Shown: positions 20,074 through 26,362 of the stretch, one piece after another
Position numbering within the stretch: position 1 is the first letter of the stretch
Layout: each line of letters starts with the position of its first letter
From: a virus
Strand: one strand, 5' to 3'
IMG/VR virus record: IMGVR_UViG_3300037094_000013
Location: 1 to 35,548 of that record
Length of the DNA stretch: 35,548 nucleotides
Program-made: the position numbers and the translations under genes
The notes under the pieces: model-generated
What the model was told of the DNA's origin: nothing
Databases searched by the model: none
Seen by the model: only the letters and a program-made list of their open reading frames with translations

Positions 20074-21174
20074 ATGAACGCCTTAACATACTACAGCATT
20101 TCGATGGGGTGTGATCCAGAGTTTTTCTTTAGCAAGGATGGTAAAATCGTTGGTAGTGAAAAGCTGATACCCAAAGAAGGGAAAGTATTGTTTAACAAGG
20201 GTGACAGCACAATGGGAACACACGCGCTCACTTCCGATTCAGTTGCCGGAAAGATCATCATAGATGGTGTGCAAGCCGAACTGAACCCGCGCCCACACTC
20301 ATGCCGTGCAACATTGGGAAATGAGATCGCGTGGTGTTTCCGTAAGATCAAGAATGAGTTATTGAAAGACGGCAATACCATAGATTTCTCACAAGCCGTT
20401 GAAGTCTCTAAGGAGGAGATGGATAGCCTTAGTGCGTCGTCTAAGCGTTTTGGATGTTCGCCATCACACAATGCCTACGCAGAGGATGGCAATAGTAAAA
20501 TCACCGTCAATCCGTTAGTCTATCGTACCCGTGCGGCAGGTGGGCATATTCATCTTGGCCCGAACCCATCCGACACGCTAGAGACGCAACGCAAGATCAA
20601 GGATGCACTTGACAATCATAAGATTATAGTGCCTATTCTAGACTTGATTGTAGGCAATACTTGTGTTCTGGTAGACAGGAACCCGTCAAACATAGAGCGA
20701 CGCAAGGTATATGGCAAGGCAGGTGAATACCGTACCCCAAAATACGGGCTGGAATACCGCACCTTGTCTAACTTCTGGCTAACATCATACCCACTGTTTG
20801 GAATGGCCTTTGGGCTTGCTAGGCTCGCGGTAAATATCGTTGCAAACGATACAGAGGACTTTTCCTACTCTAAAGCATTATTGGAAAAGGTGCGTATGCG
20901 CGATGTTGTTAAAGCGATCAACGAAAATGACTTCGACCTTGCGTTGAAAAACTTTAACGCGATAAAGCCGTTGCTCATAGAAATGGTGGGTGTTGGAGGC
21001 CATCATCCCATTACAACGGGAAACATCGCATATTTTGAACACTTTATCACTAAGCCCATGTCCTATTGGTTTAAGGAAAACCCCCTAGACCATTGGATCG
21101 GACTTGGCGATGGTCATGCTGGGGGATTCGAGGACTTTCTAGCAAAGGTCGTTTCTAAGGACATGGTAAAGTAG
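20074..21174 (+). CDS. phiEco32-type COOH-NH2 ligase (amidoligase type 2)
   Basis: 366 residues. It shows the family's sequence landmarks in order: MGCDPEFFF (11-19), DGVQAELNPRP (64-74), AAGGHIHLGP (154-163) and GLEYRTLSNFW (225-235), with acid and His residues that would bind ATP-metal as in glutamine-synthetase-like ligases. This is the family first described in phage phiEco32 and predicted to form amide links. It is distinct from the amidoligase at 16727, so the cluster has two ligases of the superfamily. It lies 4 nt after the 110-aa gene and 1 nt before the next gene. Confidence 0.85.
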   Translation: MNALTYYSISMGCDPEFFFSKDGKIVGSEKLIPKEGKVLFNKGDSTMGTHALTSDSVAGKIIIDGVQAELNPRPHSCRATLGNEIAWCFRKIKNELLKDGNTIDFSQAVEVSKEEMDSLSASSKRFGCSPSHNAYAEDGNSKITVNPLVYRTRAAGGHIHLGPNPSDTLETQRKIKDALDNHKIIVPILDLIVGNTCVLVDRNPSNIERRKVYGKAGEYRTPKYGLEYRTLSNFWLTSYPLFGMAFGLARLAVNIVANDTEDFSYSKALLEKVRMRDVVKAINENDFDLALKNFNAIKPLLIEMVGVGGHHPITTGNIAYFEHFITKPMSYWFKENPLDHWIGLGDGHAGGFEDFLAKVVSKDMVK

Positions 21175-21175
21175 T

Positions 21176-21529
21176 ATGGAAATTGAACAAATAGCTTCAT
21201 GTTGTGGGATCGGTGAAATGGCTGATTTGGATAGTAGTGCTGTAGGAAATATGTACATGTTTTGTGAAAGTGAGACTCCATACTCAAACGATAGATATAA
21301 TCTCTACGTTTTCACAGACGCAGTTTATAATCGTAGAGGATCAAAACTAGCCGCATACATTATTCGCAATCAGTTAGGAACAATCACAGCTAGTCCCCGT
21401 AGAATAGGTCACAGTGGACGAAATGTTCAATTATGGATATGGAGTGTGGATTGGGACAAAATGGAAGAATGGGCCAAAAAGCACAATTGCTTTAGACTAG
21501 AAGACGGCGACGATGGTTATAACTGGTAG
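21176..21529 (+). CDS. Hypothetical 117-aa protein in the amidoligase operon
   Basis: Starts MEIEQIASCCGIGEM 1 nt after the ligase stop. It contains YNLYVFTDAVYNRRGSKLA, probably strand-helix, and an aromatic strand QLWIWSVDWDKMEEW. The lone CC pair is not a zinc site. I do not recognise a family. A conserved operon position would suggest a subunit or substrate-binding role, but this is inference. Confidence 0.65.
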   Translation: MEIEQIASCCGIGEMADLDSSAVGNMYMFCESETPYSNDRYNLYVFTDAVYNRRGSKLAAYIIRNQLGTITASPRRIGHSGRNVQLWIWSVDWDKMEEWAKKHNCFRLEDGDDGYNW

Positions 21530-21530
21530 T

Positions 21531-21929
21531 ATGATACAACAACCAAAAAAATTAGTAGCGTGCTTCGGTACACTCAAAAAAGGATTCTATAATCATGAAA
21601 TGCTGGGTAACGCCAAGTTCATGGGATCGGTGGACGTAAAGGGAGTAATGTATCTACACGGCACATATCCAAGATTGTATCACGCGATAAAAGACGATCC
21701 ACACTTTGGATTCGATAAGGAACGTCATCATACCGCAGAGATATATTATGTAGAGTATCCACTATACGAGGATATCTTATACATGGAACGTGGTGCTGGA
21801 TATGTTGAAGAAACAATAGACACGGGAGATGGTAAGGCGTCTATCTTTTTCAATCCACATGAAGTTTTTTCCCCCGATTATGACAAGTGGATCGAGTCTT
21901 ATACGCAGTCATTATTCGATAATAAATAA
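21531..21929 (+). CDS. Gamma-glutamylcyclotransferase-like (AIG2/GGCT) protein
   Basis: 132 residues from ATG 21531, directly after the previous stop. ACFGTLKKGFYNHEML (residues 10-25) matches the glycine-loop signature YGTL-x-G-x-x-N of the GGCT fold, followed by beta strands (GVMYLHG, EIYYVEY) and DILYMERGAGYVEE, which holds the candidate catalytic Glu and the G-Y element. GGCT proteins cleave or cyclise gamma-glutamyl linkages. In an amidoligase operon it could edit or reverse a gamma-glutamyl conjugate. Presence next to GATase and COOH-NH2 ligase fits published gene-neighbourhood predictions for phage amidoligase systems. Confidence 0.8.
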   Translation: MIQQPKKLVACFGTLKKGFYNHEMLGNAKFMGSVDVKGVMYLHGTYPRLYHAIKDDPHFGFDKERHHTAEIYYVEYPLYEDILYMERGAGYVEETIDTGDGKASIFFNPHEVFSPDYDKWIESYTQSLFDNK

Positions 21930-21932
21930 ACT

Positions 21933-22172
21933 ATGTGGGATGACTATAACATAGAGCTAGAGGCAGTAAACAGGATCAAGGGATATTTTGATGTTAACCC
22001 CATGATCCGCAGTCTAAGTGCGAGACAGCGACACACGTTGAAGTTTCGCCTTAAAGAGCAATTACAGCGTGTTAGGCGTGATCGGGACGCCACCCCCCAT
22101 GACGTGCCAGATGATCGTATACACCTGGGGGAGATGGTGGAGTATTGTCGCACCCACCCAGTATTAGCATAA
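21933..22172 (+). CDS. Hypothetical 79-aa basic helical protein
   Basis: Starts MWDDYNIELEAVNRIKGYF after the AATAAATAAACT leader. It contains a basic helix (LSARQRHTLKFRLKEQLQRVRRDRD) and ends CRTHPVLA. No family is recognised. It belongs to the amidoligase transcript by spacing (3 nt before, 11 nt after). Confidence 0.6.
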   Translation: MWDDYNIELEAVNRIKGYFDVNPMIRSLSARQRHTLKFRLKEQLQRVRRDRDATPHDVPDDRIHLGEMVEYCRTHPVLA

Positions 22173-22183
22173 CGTACAAATGT

Positions 22184-22615
22184 ATGAGTTTACTTACAGA
22201 CGATTTACAATATGGGCCGCTGGAAATTTATGAAAGTCGGGTAGGGTGTGGCACATTTCAAATTTCTGGCATATCCATGTATACAGAGCCATCTGAAGTG
22301 GTTAGCGATCTAAAGCGCAAATTCATGCGCGCTGGGGACGAGTTTATGATATTGTACGGTGACAATGTGCAAACTCGTACCATAGGCGATGATCTTGCAA
22401 AGTATATTGAGGATCAGAAACTTGGCACGGTGGTAAGTAGCTTGCCATCCCACAATGGCAATTACATGATGTCACCCGAAAGAATGACAAAGACGTGGGT
22501 ATGGAATGTTAACATGCTCGCTCTTAAAAACTGGGATGGTTTGGGGGAAAAGAAAACCGTTGTAGAAAGCACCATCCGCAGGGCGCGCCGTACGATGGAC
22601 ATACCTACGTGGTAA
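22184..22615 (+). CDS. Hypothetical 143-aa protein, last gene of the amidoligase operon
   Basis: ATG 22184 is preferred over an earlier start that would run into the upstream gene. The protein begins MSLLTDDLQYGPLEIYESR and has mixed strands and helices (GTFQISGISMY; EVVSDLKRKFM; DEFMILYGDNVQTR). The C-terminus is basic (IRRARRTMDIPTW). No known family. It is followed by an intergenic segment with a promoter-like sequence and a bidirectional terminator. Confidence 0.6.
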   Translation: MSLLTDDLQYGPLEIYESRVGCGTFQISGISMYTEPSEVVSDLKRKFMRAGDEFMILYGDNVQTRTIGDDLAKYIEDQKLGTVVSSLPSHNGNYMMSPERMTKTWVWNVNMLALKNWDGLGEKKTVVESTIRRARRTMDIPTW

Positions 22616-22679
22616 TCGCTTGGGGATGTAAGGTGTTAAAAAATGAGTCAGTAGATCGTAGAAAGCCCGATGAGTGCCC

Positions 22680-22708
22680 TTGCACTTATCGTGGCTTTGT
22701 GCTATAAT
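22680..22708 (+). promoter_or_regulatory. Promoter-like TTGCAC-N17-TATAAT ending 11 bp before a terminator
   Basis: The -35 TTGCAC (22680-22685), exactly 17-bp spacer and perfect -10 TATAAT (22703-22708) face right. The predicted start near 22715 is almost at the foot of the terminator hairpin, so the transcript would be only about 35-40 nt. It could make a tiny RNA, or be chance. Confidence 0.5.
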
Positions 22709-22719
22709 ATATACAACAA

Positions 22720-22748
22720 AAAAGCCGCATGCTAGTAATGCGGCTTTT
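22720..22748. terminator. Bidirectional intrinsic terminator
   Basis: AAAAGCCGCAT (22720-22730) pairs with ATGCGGCTTTT (22738-22748) around a 7-nt loop; A- and T-rich flanks serve both strands. It separates the converging amidoligase operon and the minus-strand operon ending at 22778. Confidence 0.9.
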
Positions 22749-22777
22749 GCTTTGCCTTGCGGCTTTGCGTTTGCCTT

Positions 22778-23014
22778 TTATTTTGTCGGTGTCCCGTAGT
22801 AGTTCCATTGTCCGCAGTCGGTGCATTTCCCGTGTGCGTCCCAGTCGTGTAAGTGTTCTATCTCGTTATCGTGCTGATCGTACAGCTTGCCATTACGTAG
22901 CGTGAGCGTGAATATCCGGCGGTTCCCTTCGGTTATGTCGATGTCGATGTACTCGTTTGCCGCGAGCGTGACGGTTTTGCCGTCCTCGCGTGTGAGTTTG
23001 ACGGAGTATTTCAT
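22778..23014 (-). CDS. Hypothetical 78-aa protein with C-terminal zinc motif
   Basis: ATG 23014 overlaps the upstream stop as ATGA, so the two-codon extension is rejected. It begins MKYSVKLTREDGKTVTLA, beta-rich, and ends with HLHDWDAHGKCTDCGQW, a His/Cys cluster that may hold zinc (CTDC). No family is recognised. It is the last gene of the GC-richer leftward operon. Confidence 0.6.
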   Translation of the reverse strand: MKYSVKLTREDGKTVTLAANEYIDIDITEGNRRIFTLTLRNGKLYDQHDNEIEHLHDWDAHGKCTDCGQWNYYGTPTK

Positions 23015-23463
23015 ACCCATGCCGGTGTTACCGTACTGTTGGGCAGAGACGTCATGAACGTGATAACGTCTTTCGGCAGCTCAACACGTTTCCATTCAGT
23101 ACCGATCTTGTATCCGCATGTCGGGCATTCTTGCCCTTTATGCGTCTCGTATGTCCAGCCTAGCGCGCGTTGATGCTCGCACTCCGCGTGCATGTCGTTG
23201 AGATGCCATTTCTCCCATATATCAAGTAGATGAGAGAGCATCGCCGGCGTGAAGTTTTGATGGAAACGTATTTCATGCGCTGCAAAAGCATCGTATAAAG
23301 TCGTCTCAATTTGGCCGCATGAGCCGGCGCAATTTCCCGATGGCTGTGGGCCAATAACGCCACTGATCGTCAGTGTACCGTCTTTTATCTTCGATTTTAG
23401 GAACGTTTTTTGATATCGGCCATCCGTTAGGACGTCTCCGATATAGAGTATTTTTTGATCCAT
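23011..23463 (-). CDS. Conserved phage protein of unknown function, 150 aa
   Basis: The stretch WEKWHLNDMHAECEHQRALG followed by GWTYETHKGQECPTCGYKIG is a pattern seen in many phage hypothetical proteins whose function is unknown. CPTCG indicates a zinc knuckle, and the earlier CAGSCGQIE may add ligands. It starts MDQKILYIGDVLTDG. It is preceded by a 100-bp stretch of consecutive hairpins that separates it from the upstream 244-aa gene. It overlaps the next gene by 4 nt. Confidence 0.7.
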   Translation of the reverse strand: MDQKILYIGDVLTDGRYQKTFLKSKIKDGTLTISGVIGPQPSGNCAGSCGQIETTLYDAFAAHEIRFHQNFTPAMLSHLLDIWEKWHLNDMHAECEHQRALGWTYETHKGQECPTCGYKIGTEWKRVELPKDVITFMTSLPNSTVTPAWV

Positions 23464-23487
23464 ATTCTTTTGTCAGTGAGCGAGCGT

Positions 23488-23570
23488 GTAACTAGCATGT
23501 TACTCGCGCGGATACTAAGTGATCCGCATGGCACGCCCGTACAGGGTACAGGCGGGCTAGCGGGGCGCTA
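23488..23570 (-). promoter_or_regulatory. Cluster of four hairpins in an operon gap
   Basis: Four short stems follow each other: GTAAC/GTTAC (23488-23503), GCGGAT/ATCCGC (23508-23527), GCCCG/CGGGC (23535-23557) and TAGCG/CGCTA (23558-23570). They fill the space between the stop of the 244-aa gene and the start of the 150-aa gene, where other genes here simply touch. No U-tract is seen. They may stabilise or attenuate the transcript. Confidence 0.5.
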
Positions 23571-24302
23571 GGCTTTCTTGATAAGCTTCTTGATCTTTTC
23601 TTGTCGCGCTACTTCGGCGGCTTGCGCTTGTGTGGCTTTGTATGCGGTTAGGCGCTCGTGTTCTACTTTGCGCGCTTCATTCTTGCTAATGCGCTTTTGG
23701 TACTCATTCCGAGCATCGGTATTGACGCAGTGTTCGAGATAGGTACGTGCCTCGCCTTTGCGAGCGATGCTACCATCCTCAATCCATTGCGCGATAGTCG
23801 TGTCCGGTATGTCCGCGTATACTTCACCCTTGTCCGTTGTAAAATCTATTTCACGCTCGCTGTAGCGCTTTGAGGCCATGGAAAGGATACCGTCCCATTC
23901 GCGATGATCGCCGTTGATCCATTCCTTATAGTTATCGTCATGTACAGCGTCCATGGCCTCTTGCAATTCCTTTGCGAGATCGGTATCGGATTCGTATGCA
24001 GGCTGCGAGTCGCGGCGCAATTTATCCGTGAACACGGATAGCGCGATAGCTTGCGCTTGCGGATCGTTGAGCCATGCTTTCAATTCCTTTTTAGTAGCGG
24101 CCTTTAGCATGTCGCGCTCATAGTCGTAATGCTCTAGTACGTAGTCTATAGCCGCGTCTTCGGCTTCAAACATGTTGTCGTCTATATCGTTTGAGTCGCG
24201 GCCGTCTACTGCTATCGCGAGCGTGTCTAGCGCGCTTCCGGTGCTGTTTCCGTTGGCTTTGTAGTCGGTTTCGAGCGTGAGGATGTGAAGTTTATTTGTC
24301 AT
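23568..24302 (-). CDS. Hypothetical 244-aa acidic helical protein
   Basis: ATG 24302 overlaps the 38-aa gene's stop as ATGA, which decides the start. It begins MTNKLHILTLETDYKANG; the middle is acidic (DSNDIDDNMFEAEDAAIDYV), and the C-terminus is a basic helix (QEKIKKLIKKA). Third-base GC is high compared with the replication operon. No motif is recognised. As a long non-enzymatic protein in a small early-type operon with its own strong promoter, it may act in host takeover; this is inference. Confidence 0.6.
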   Translation of the reverse strand: MTNKLHILTLETDYKANGNSTGSALDTLAIAVDGRDSNDIDDNMFEAEDAAIDYVLEHYDYERDMLKAATKKELKAWLNDPQAQAIALSVFTDKLRRDSQPAYESDTDLAKELQEAMDAVHDDNYKEWINGDHREWDGILSMASKRYSEREIDFTTDKGEVYADIPDTTIAQWIEDGSIARKGEARTYLEHCVNTDARNEYQKRISKNEARKVEHERLTAYKATQAQAAEVARQEKIKKLIKKA

Positions 24303-24415
24303 ATAATCCACGGTAATAGTACTAGTAAGATCATCGCGACGAAAAGCGCGGCGGCGCCGGCGATGTCATCGAAGGTGACGCGGTAGGATTGCTTTGCTGG
24401 CCTGTAGTCGTTCAT
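24299..24415 (-). CDS. 38-aa single-pass membrane protein
   Basis: ATG 24415 to TGA 24299 with ATGA overlaps to both neighbours. A short polar N-terminus (MNDYRPAKQSYRV) is followed by one hydrophobic helix (GAAALFVAMILLVLLPWII). Topology suggests a C-terminal membrane anchor. Function unknown; a superinfection or membrane-stress role is possible. Confidence 0.6.
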   Translation of the reverse strand: MNDYRPAKQSYRVTFDDIAGAAALFVAMILLVLLPWII

Positions 24416-24663
24416 AGTGTGCTTATGAGATGTTTGATAACTGCTACATAACCCGCTTTGAAGTGATTTGCGCCCTTCTCGTTTATCTCTTCATGCTTCA
24501 TACGCAACACGCGGCGTCCGCTTTCATTATTGACCAGATGCGCATACCGCTTCATGTGACCTGCTGGGAGTTTTTTCATATTGATCTTGTTTATAGCTTT
24601 GTGTAATTGCTTGTAACTGTATCCGGTTATCGATCGCTGGATATGTTCTATATAATCTAGCAC
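24412..24663 (-). CDS. Hypothetical 83-aa basic protein, first gene of the 24.7-22.8 kb operon
   Basis: A GTG at 24663 gives a frame beginning (M)LDYIEHIQRSITGYSYKQ; an ATG two bases upstream is out of frame and stops at once. It is Lys/His-rich with helical segments (LHKAINKINMKKL; HEEINEKGANHF). No family is recognised. It starts 24 nt after the -10 of the promoter at 24687-24715. Confidence 0.55.
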   Translation of the reverse strand: MLDYIEHIQRSITGYSYKQLHKAINKINMKKLPAGHMKRYAHLVNNESGRRVLRMKHEEINEKGANHFKAGYVAVIKHLISTL

Positions 24664-24686
24664 ATGGTATGTGAAAAAAGAGTGAA

Positions 24687-24715
24687 ATTATACGCCACCT
24701 GTGGATAGCGCACAA
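24687..24715 (-). promoter_or_regulatory. Promoter TTGTGC-N17-TATAAT for the small leftward operon
   Basis: On the minus strand: -35 TTGTGC (24710-24715), 17-bp spacer, -10 TATAAT (24687-24692). The predicted start lies near 24680, 17 nt before the GTG of the 83-aa gene. Its -35 is 3 bp from the -35 of a rightward candidate (TTGACT, 24719-24724), a back-to-back pair. Confidence 0.7.
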
Positions 24716-24718
24716 GAC

Positions 24719-24748
24719 TTGACTTATGGCTTAATACATAGGTTATAC
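24719..24748 (+). promoter_or_regulatory. Possible rightward promoter TTGACT-N18-TTATAC
   Basis: -35 TTGACT (24719-24724) is followed after 18 bp by TTATAC (24743-24748). The spacing is one longer than in the other promoters, so confidence is lower. It points into a non-coding segment that ends at a terminator. Confidence 0.4.
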
Positions 24749-24755
24749 GGTGTCA

Positions 24756-24880
24756 ATTTTCACCCCCGAAAAACCACACAACAATACTCACTATACATCA
24801 ACAGAATACAGGTGATATAGTGACTGGGCATCGGGAAATCAACGTAAAGGAGAACAAGCGGCTTGTTATGCCGCTTTTCT
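24756..24880 (+). ncRNA. Candidate small RNA of about 125 nt
   Basis: It lies between the rightward promoter candidate and the terminator at 24856-24880. It has no reading frame of note but includes a bulged 10-bp hairpin: CACTATA 24789-24795 and TCA 24798-24800 pair with TGA 24813-24815 and TATAGTG 24816-24822. Promoter, hairpin and terminator together are the usual layout of a bacterial small RNA. No family is recognised. Confidence 0.45.
24856..24880 (+). terminator. Intrinsic terminator inside the intergenic region
   Basis: AAGCGGC (24856-24862) pairs with GCCGCTT (24870-24876) around TTGTTAT, followed by TTTCT. No gene ends here, so it most likely ends a non-coding transcript. Confidence 0.8.
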
Positions 24881-25364
24881 CGTTGTGTAATTCGCTCCCC
24901 GTATTACACATCACATATAGAGGGTTTACAAGTGATGTATAGGTATAGTAGAGTATATATGGCTTAGTGCTGTTAGGTATTAGGCCATACAGTGCGTAGA
25001 GTGTCCATGACGGCGCATAGATGGGCACGTATGTAGCCTCCCACGCACCGAGACAAGCGTGTATATATATGCTATATACTATCACACATACTACGTGCAC
25101 TGTCAATCGCGCACCCACACACGCTATATGGCCATAGGGGAGCATATATTACAACACGTGGATATGTCTTGACACAAGGGGATGGTTTGTGGCGTAATCG
25201 GCGGCGCTCTCTAGTCTATCCGAAGGATTCCTTTGTCTCTCGGCACGGGTATGGCCCCCATACACCTTATGGGTTGAAGCCACCCCACCCAAAATTTTTC
25301 ATATTTCTTTATATTTTGTTACCATTGAGCTTGCCTCAAGACCCCCAATCACCTACTTAGCCCA
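24881..25364. other. Non-coding interval before the packaging operon
   Basis: About 480 bp with no convincing gene. It contains a 7-bp inverted repeat ACATCAC/GTGATGT (24908-24938), an AT-rich tract with TATATATA steps around 25060-25080, and a GTATGG/CCATAC hairpin near 25250-25265. A TTGACA at 25169 lacks a good -10. I see no origin, attachment site or tRNA with confidence. Confidence 0.5.
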
Positions 25365-25393
25365 TTGACAATTGACCCCTATTAAGCTATACT
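25365..25393 (+). promoter_or_regulatory. Consensus promoter for the packaging operon, leaderless arrangement
   Basis: -35 TTGACA (25365-25370), 17-bp spacer, -10 TATACT (25388-25393). The ATG at 25403 is 9 bp past the -10, so a start 6-8 bp downstream gives an RNA with at most about 3 leader bases. Confidence 0.8.
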
Positions 25394-25402
25394 GTTCCAA
25401 TC

Positions 25403-25978
25403 ATGGCATTAAAAGGAATTGTACCTGTTTACTCTACAGTAAAGGAGTTGATTGAAAAGCACGGGGGAGAAATTTTCCTTGCACTAGGAAAGGGAACTGC
25501 TCTTGAGGTGGCTAAGGAATATGGATTTGGTTCTTATTATAAGAACGAAAGGTCTATGAAGTCTGCTGTAATGAGAGCCTTTAACATAGTAAGAGATGAA
25601 CCTAATAAGTGGGGGATCAGTCTTGAGTCAGTAAAAGAGGTGGAGAAGTCTATCAAGGACAGGGCACCTAAACAAACTTCTATTATTGAGGTGGAAAAGC
25701 AAGATCTTGGAACACTTTTAACTGGTACCAGAGATCTAGCAGGACAGTTAATTAGGAGAAAATTGGACCAATTAGATAAAGACCCAAAAGCTTTGCAGGC
25801 CGAGAAGCTTAAGGATCTTGGTTGGTTATTTGGGGTATTATTCGATAAGGGTCAGATAATGGCTGGAAAGGCAACTGAGCATGTGGCCCTTATGTCTAAT
25901 ATTCCAGACCATCTAGACCCAGATGAAGCATTAAAGGCCATCATGCAAATGAGGGAAGAAATGCAACGTAAGGACTAA
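25403..25978 (+). CDS. Probable terminase small subunit
   Basis: 191 residues, two genes upstream of the large terminase. The N-terminal part has a helix-turn-helix-like segment (GTALEVAKEYGFGSYYKNERSM) suited to recognising the packaging site, and the remainder is helical (LTGTRDLAGQLIRRKLDQL; EKLKDLGWLFGVLFDKGQ), as in small terminase oligomerisation regions. Small terminases diverge strongly, so position and fold pattern are the main evidence. Transcription starts just before the ATG, giving a leaderless message. Confidence 0.65.
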   Translation: MALKGIVPVYSTVKELIEKHGGEIFLALGKGTALEVAKEYGFGSYYKNERSMKSAVMRAFNIVRDEPNKWGISLESVKEVEKSIKDRAPKQTSIIEVEKQDLGTLLTGTRDLAGQLIRRKLDQLDKDPKALQAEKLKDLGWLFGVLFDKGQIMAGKATEHVALMSNIPDHLDPDEALKAIMQMREEMQRKD

Positions 25979-25979
25979 T

Positions 25980-26273
25980 ATGGCAAAGAAAAAGAAATGG
26001 AAGTGGGTGACGGACAATAAGATGAAAGGGGCTTATGGGGAGACAGATTTTGATAAAAAGACTGTTAAAGTTAATAAGAAAATTCATAAGAATAAGAAGG
26101 TTAAGATGGGGATACCTAAAAAGGATGGGACTCTATTGAATACCATTGTTCACGAGGGATTACATGTCAAACATCCCAAGATGACTGAGAAGGTTGTTAG
26201 GAAGGAAGCAAGAAAGGTAGTTAGTAAAATGGGAACTAAGGCTAAAAAGAAAGCATATGGAAAACTCAAATAA
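25980..26273 (+). CDS. Small HExxH protein between the terminase genes
   Basis: 97 residues, strongly basic (MAKKKKWKWVTDNKMKG). NTIVHEGLHVKHPKMTE contains HEGLH, a HExxH zinc-peptidase-like motif, in a short helix, as in other minimal phage metallopeptidase-like proteins. It is a second such gene in this window but unrelated in its other residues to the one at 3625-3900. Whether it is active is unknown. It starts 1 nt after the terminase small subunit stop. Confidence 0.65.
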   Translation: MAKKKKWKWVTDNKMKGAYGETDFDKKTVKVNKKIHKNKKVKMGIPKKDGTLLNTIVHEGLHVKHPKMTEKVVRKEARKVVSKMGTKAKKKAYGKLK

Positions 26274-26361
26274 CGAAGTAGAGGATAAGGTTGTGGATCA
26301 GTTTGCTGGATTCCCTGAGGATCCTGCCGATAATCCCAACGTCTGTATTTCTTGTCAATAA
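26257..26361 (+). CDS. 34-aa acidic protein ending in CxxC, upstream of terminase
   Basis: ATG 26257 to TAA 26359-26361, overlapping the HExxH gene by 17 nt and ending 1 nt before the terminase ATG. The peptide starts MENSNNEVEDKVVDQFAG and ends NPNVCISCQ, with a possible metal-binding CxxC. Without it there would be an 89-nt gap in a packed operon, so translation is likely. Confidence 0.5.
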   Translation: MENSNNEVEDKVVDQFAGFPEDPADNPNVCISCQ

Positions 26362-26362
26362 G

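Noticed and set aside
24798-25145. A 115-codon minus-strand frame in the intergenic region
   Set aside because: It runs through the terminator at 24856-24880, is Tyr/Ile/Cys-rich as expected from AT-rich noise, and has no packing with neighbours.
25169-25360. A 63-codon plus-strand frame before the packaging operon
   Set aside because: It has no start signal, an unlikely Pro-rich composition and overlaps hairpins; the promoter for the real gene lies just after it.
24881-25364. A second tRNA in the intergenic interval
   Set aside because: Some short stems occur but no T-arm with TTCRA and no acceptor pairing could be found.
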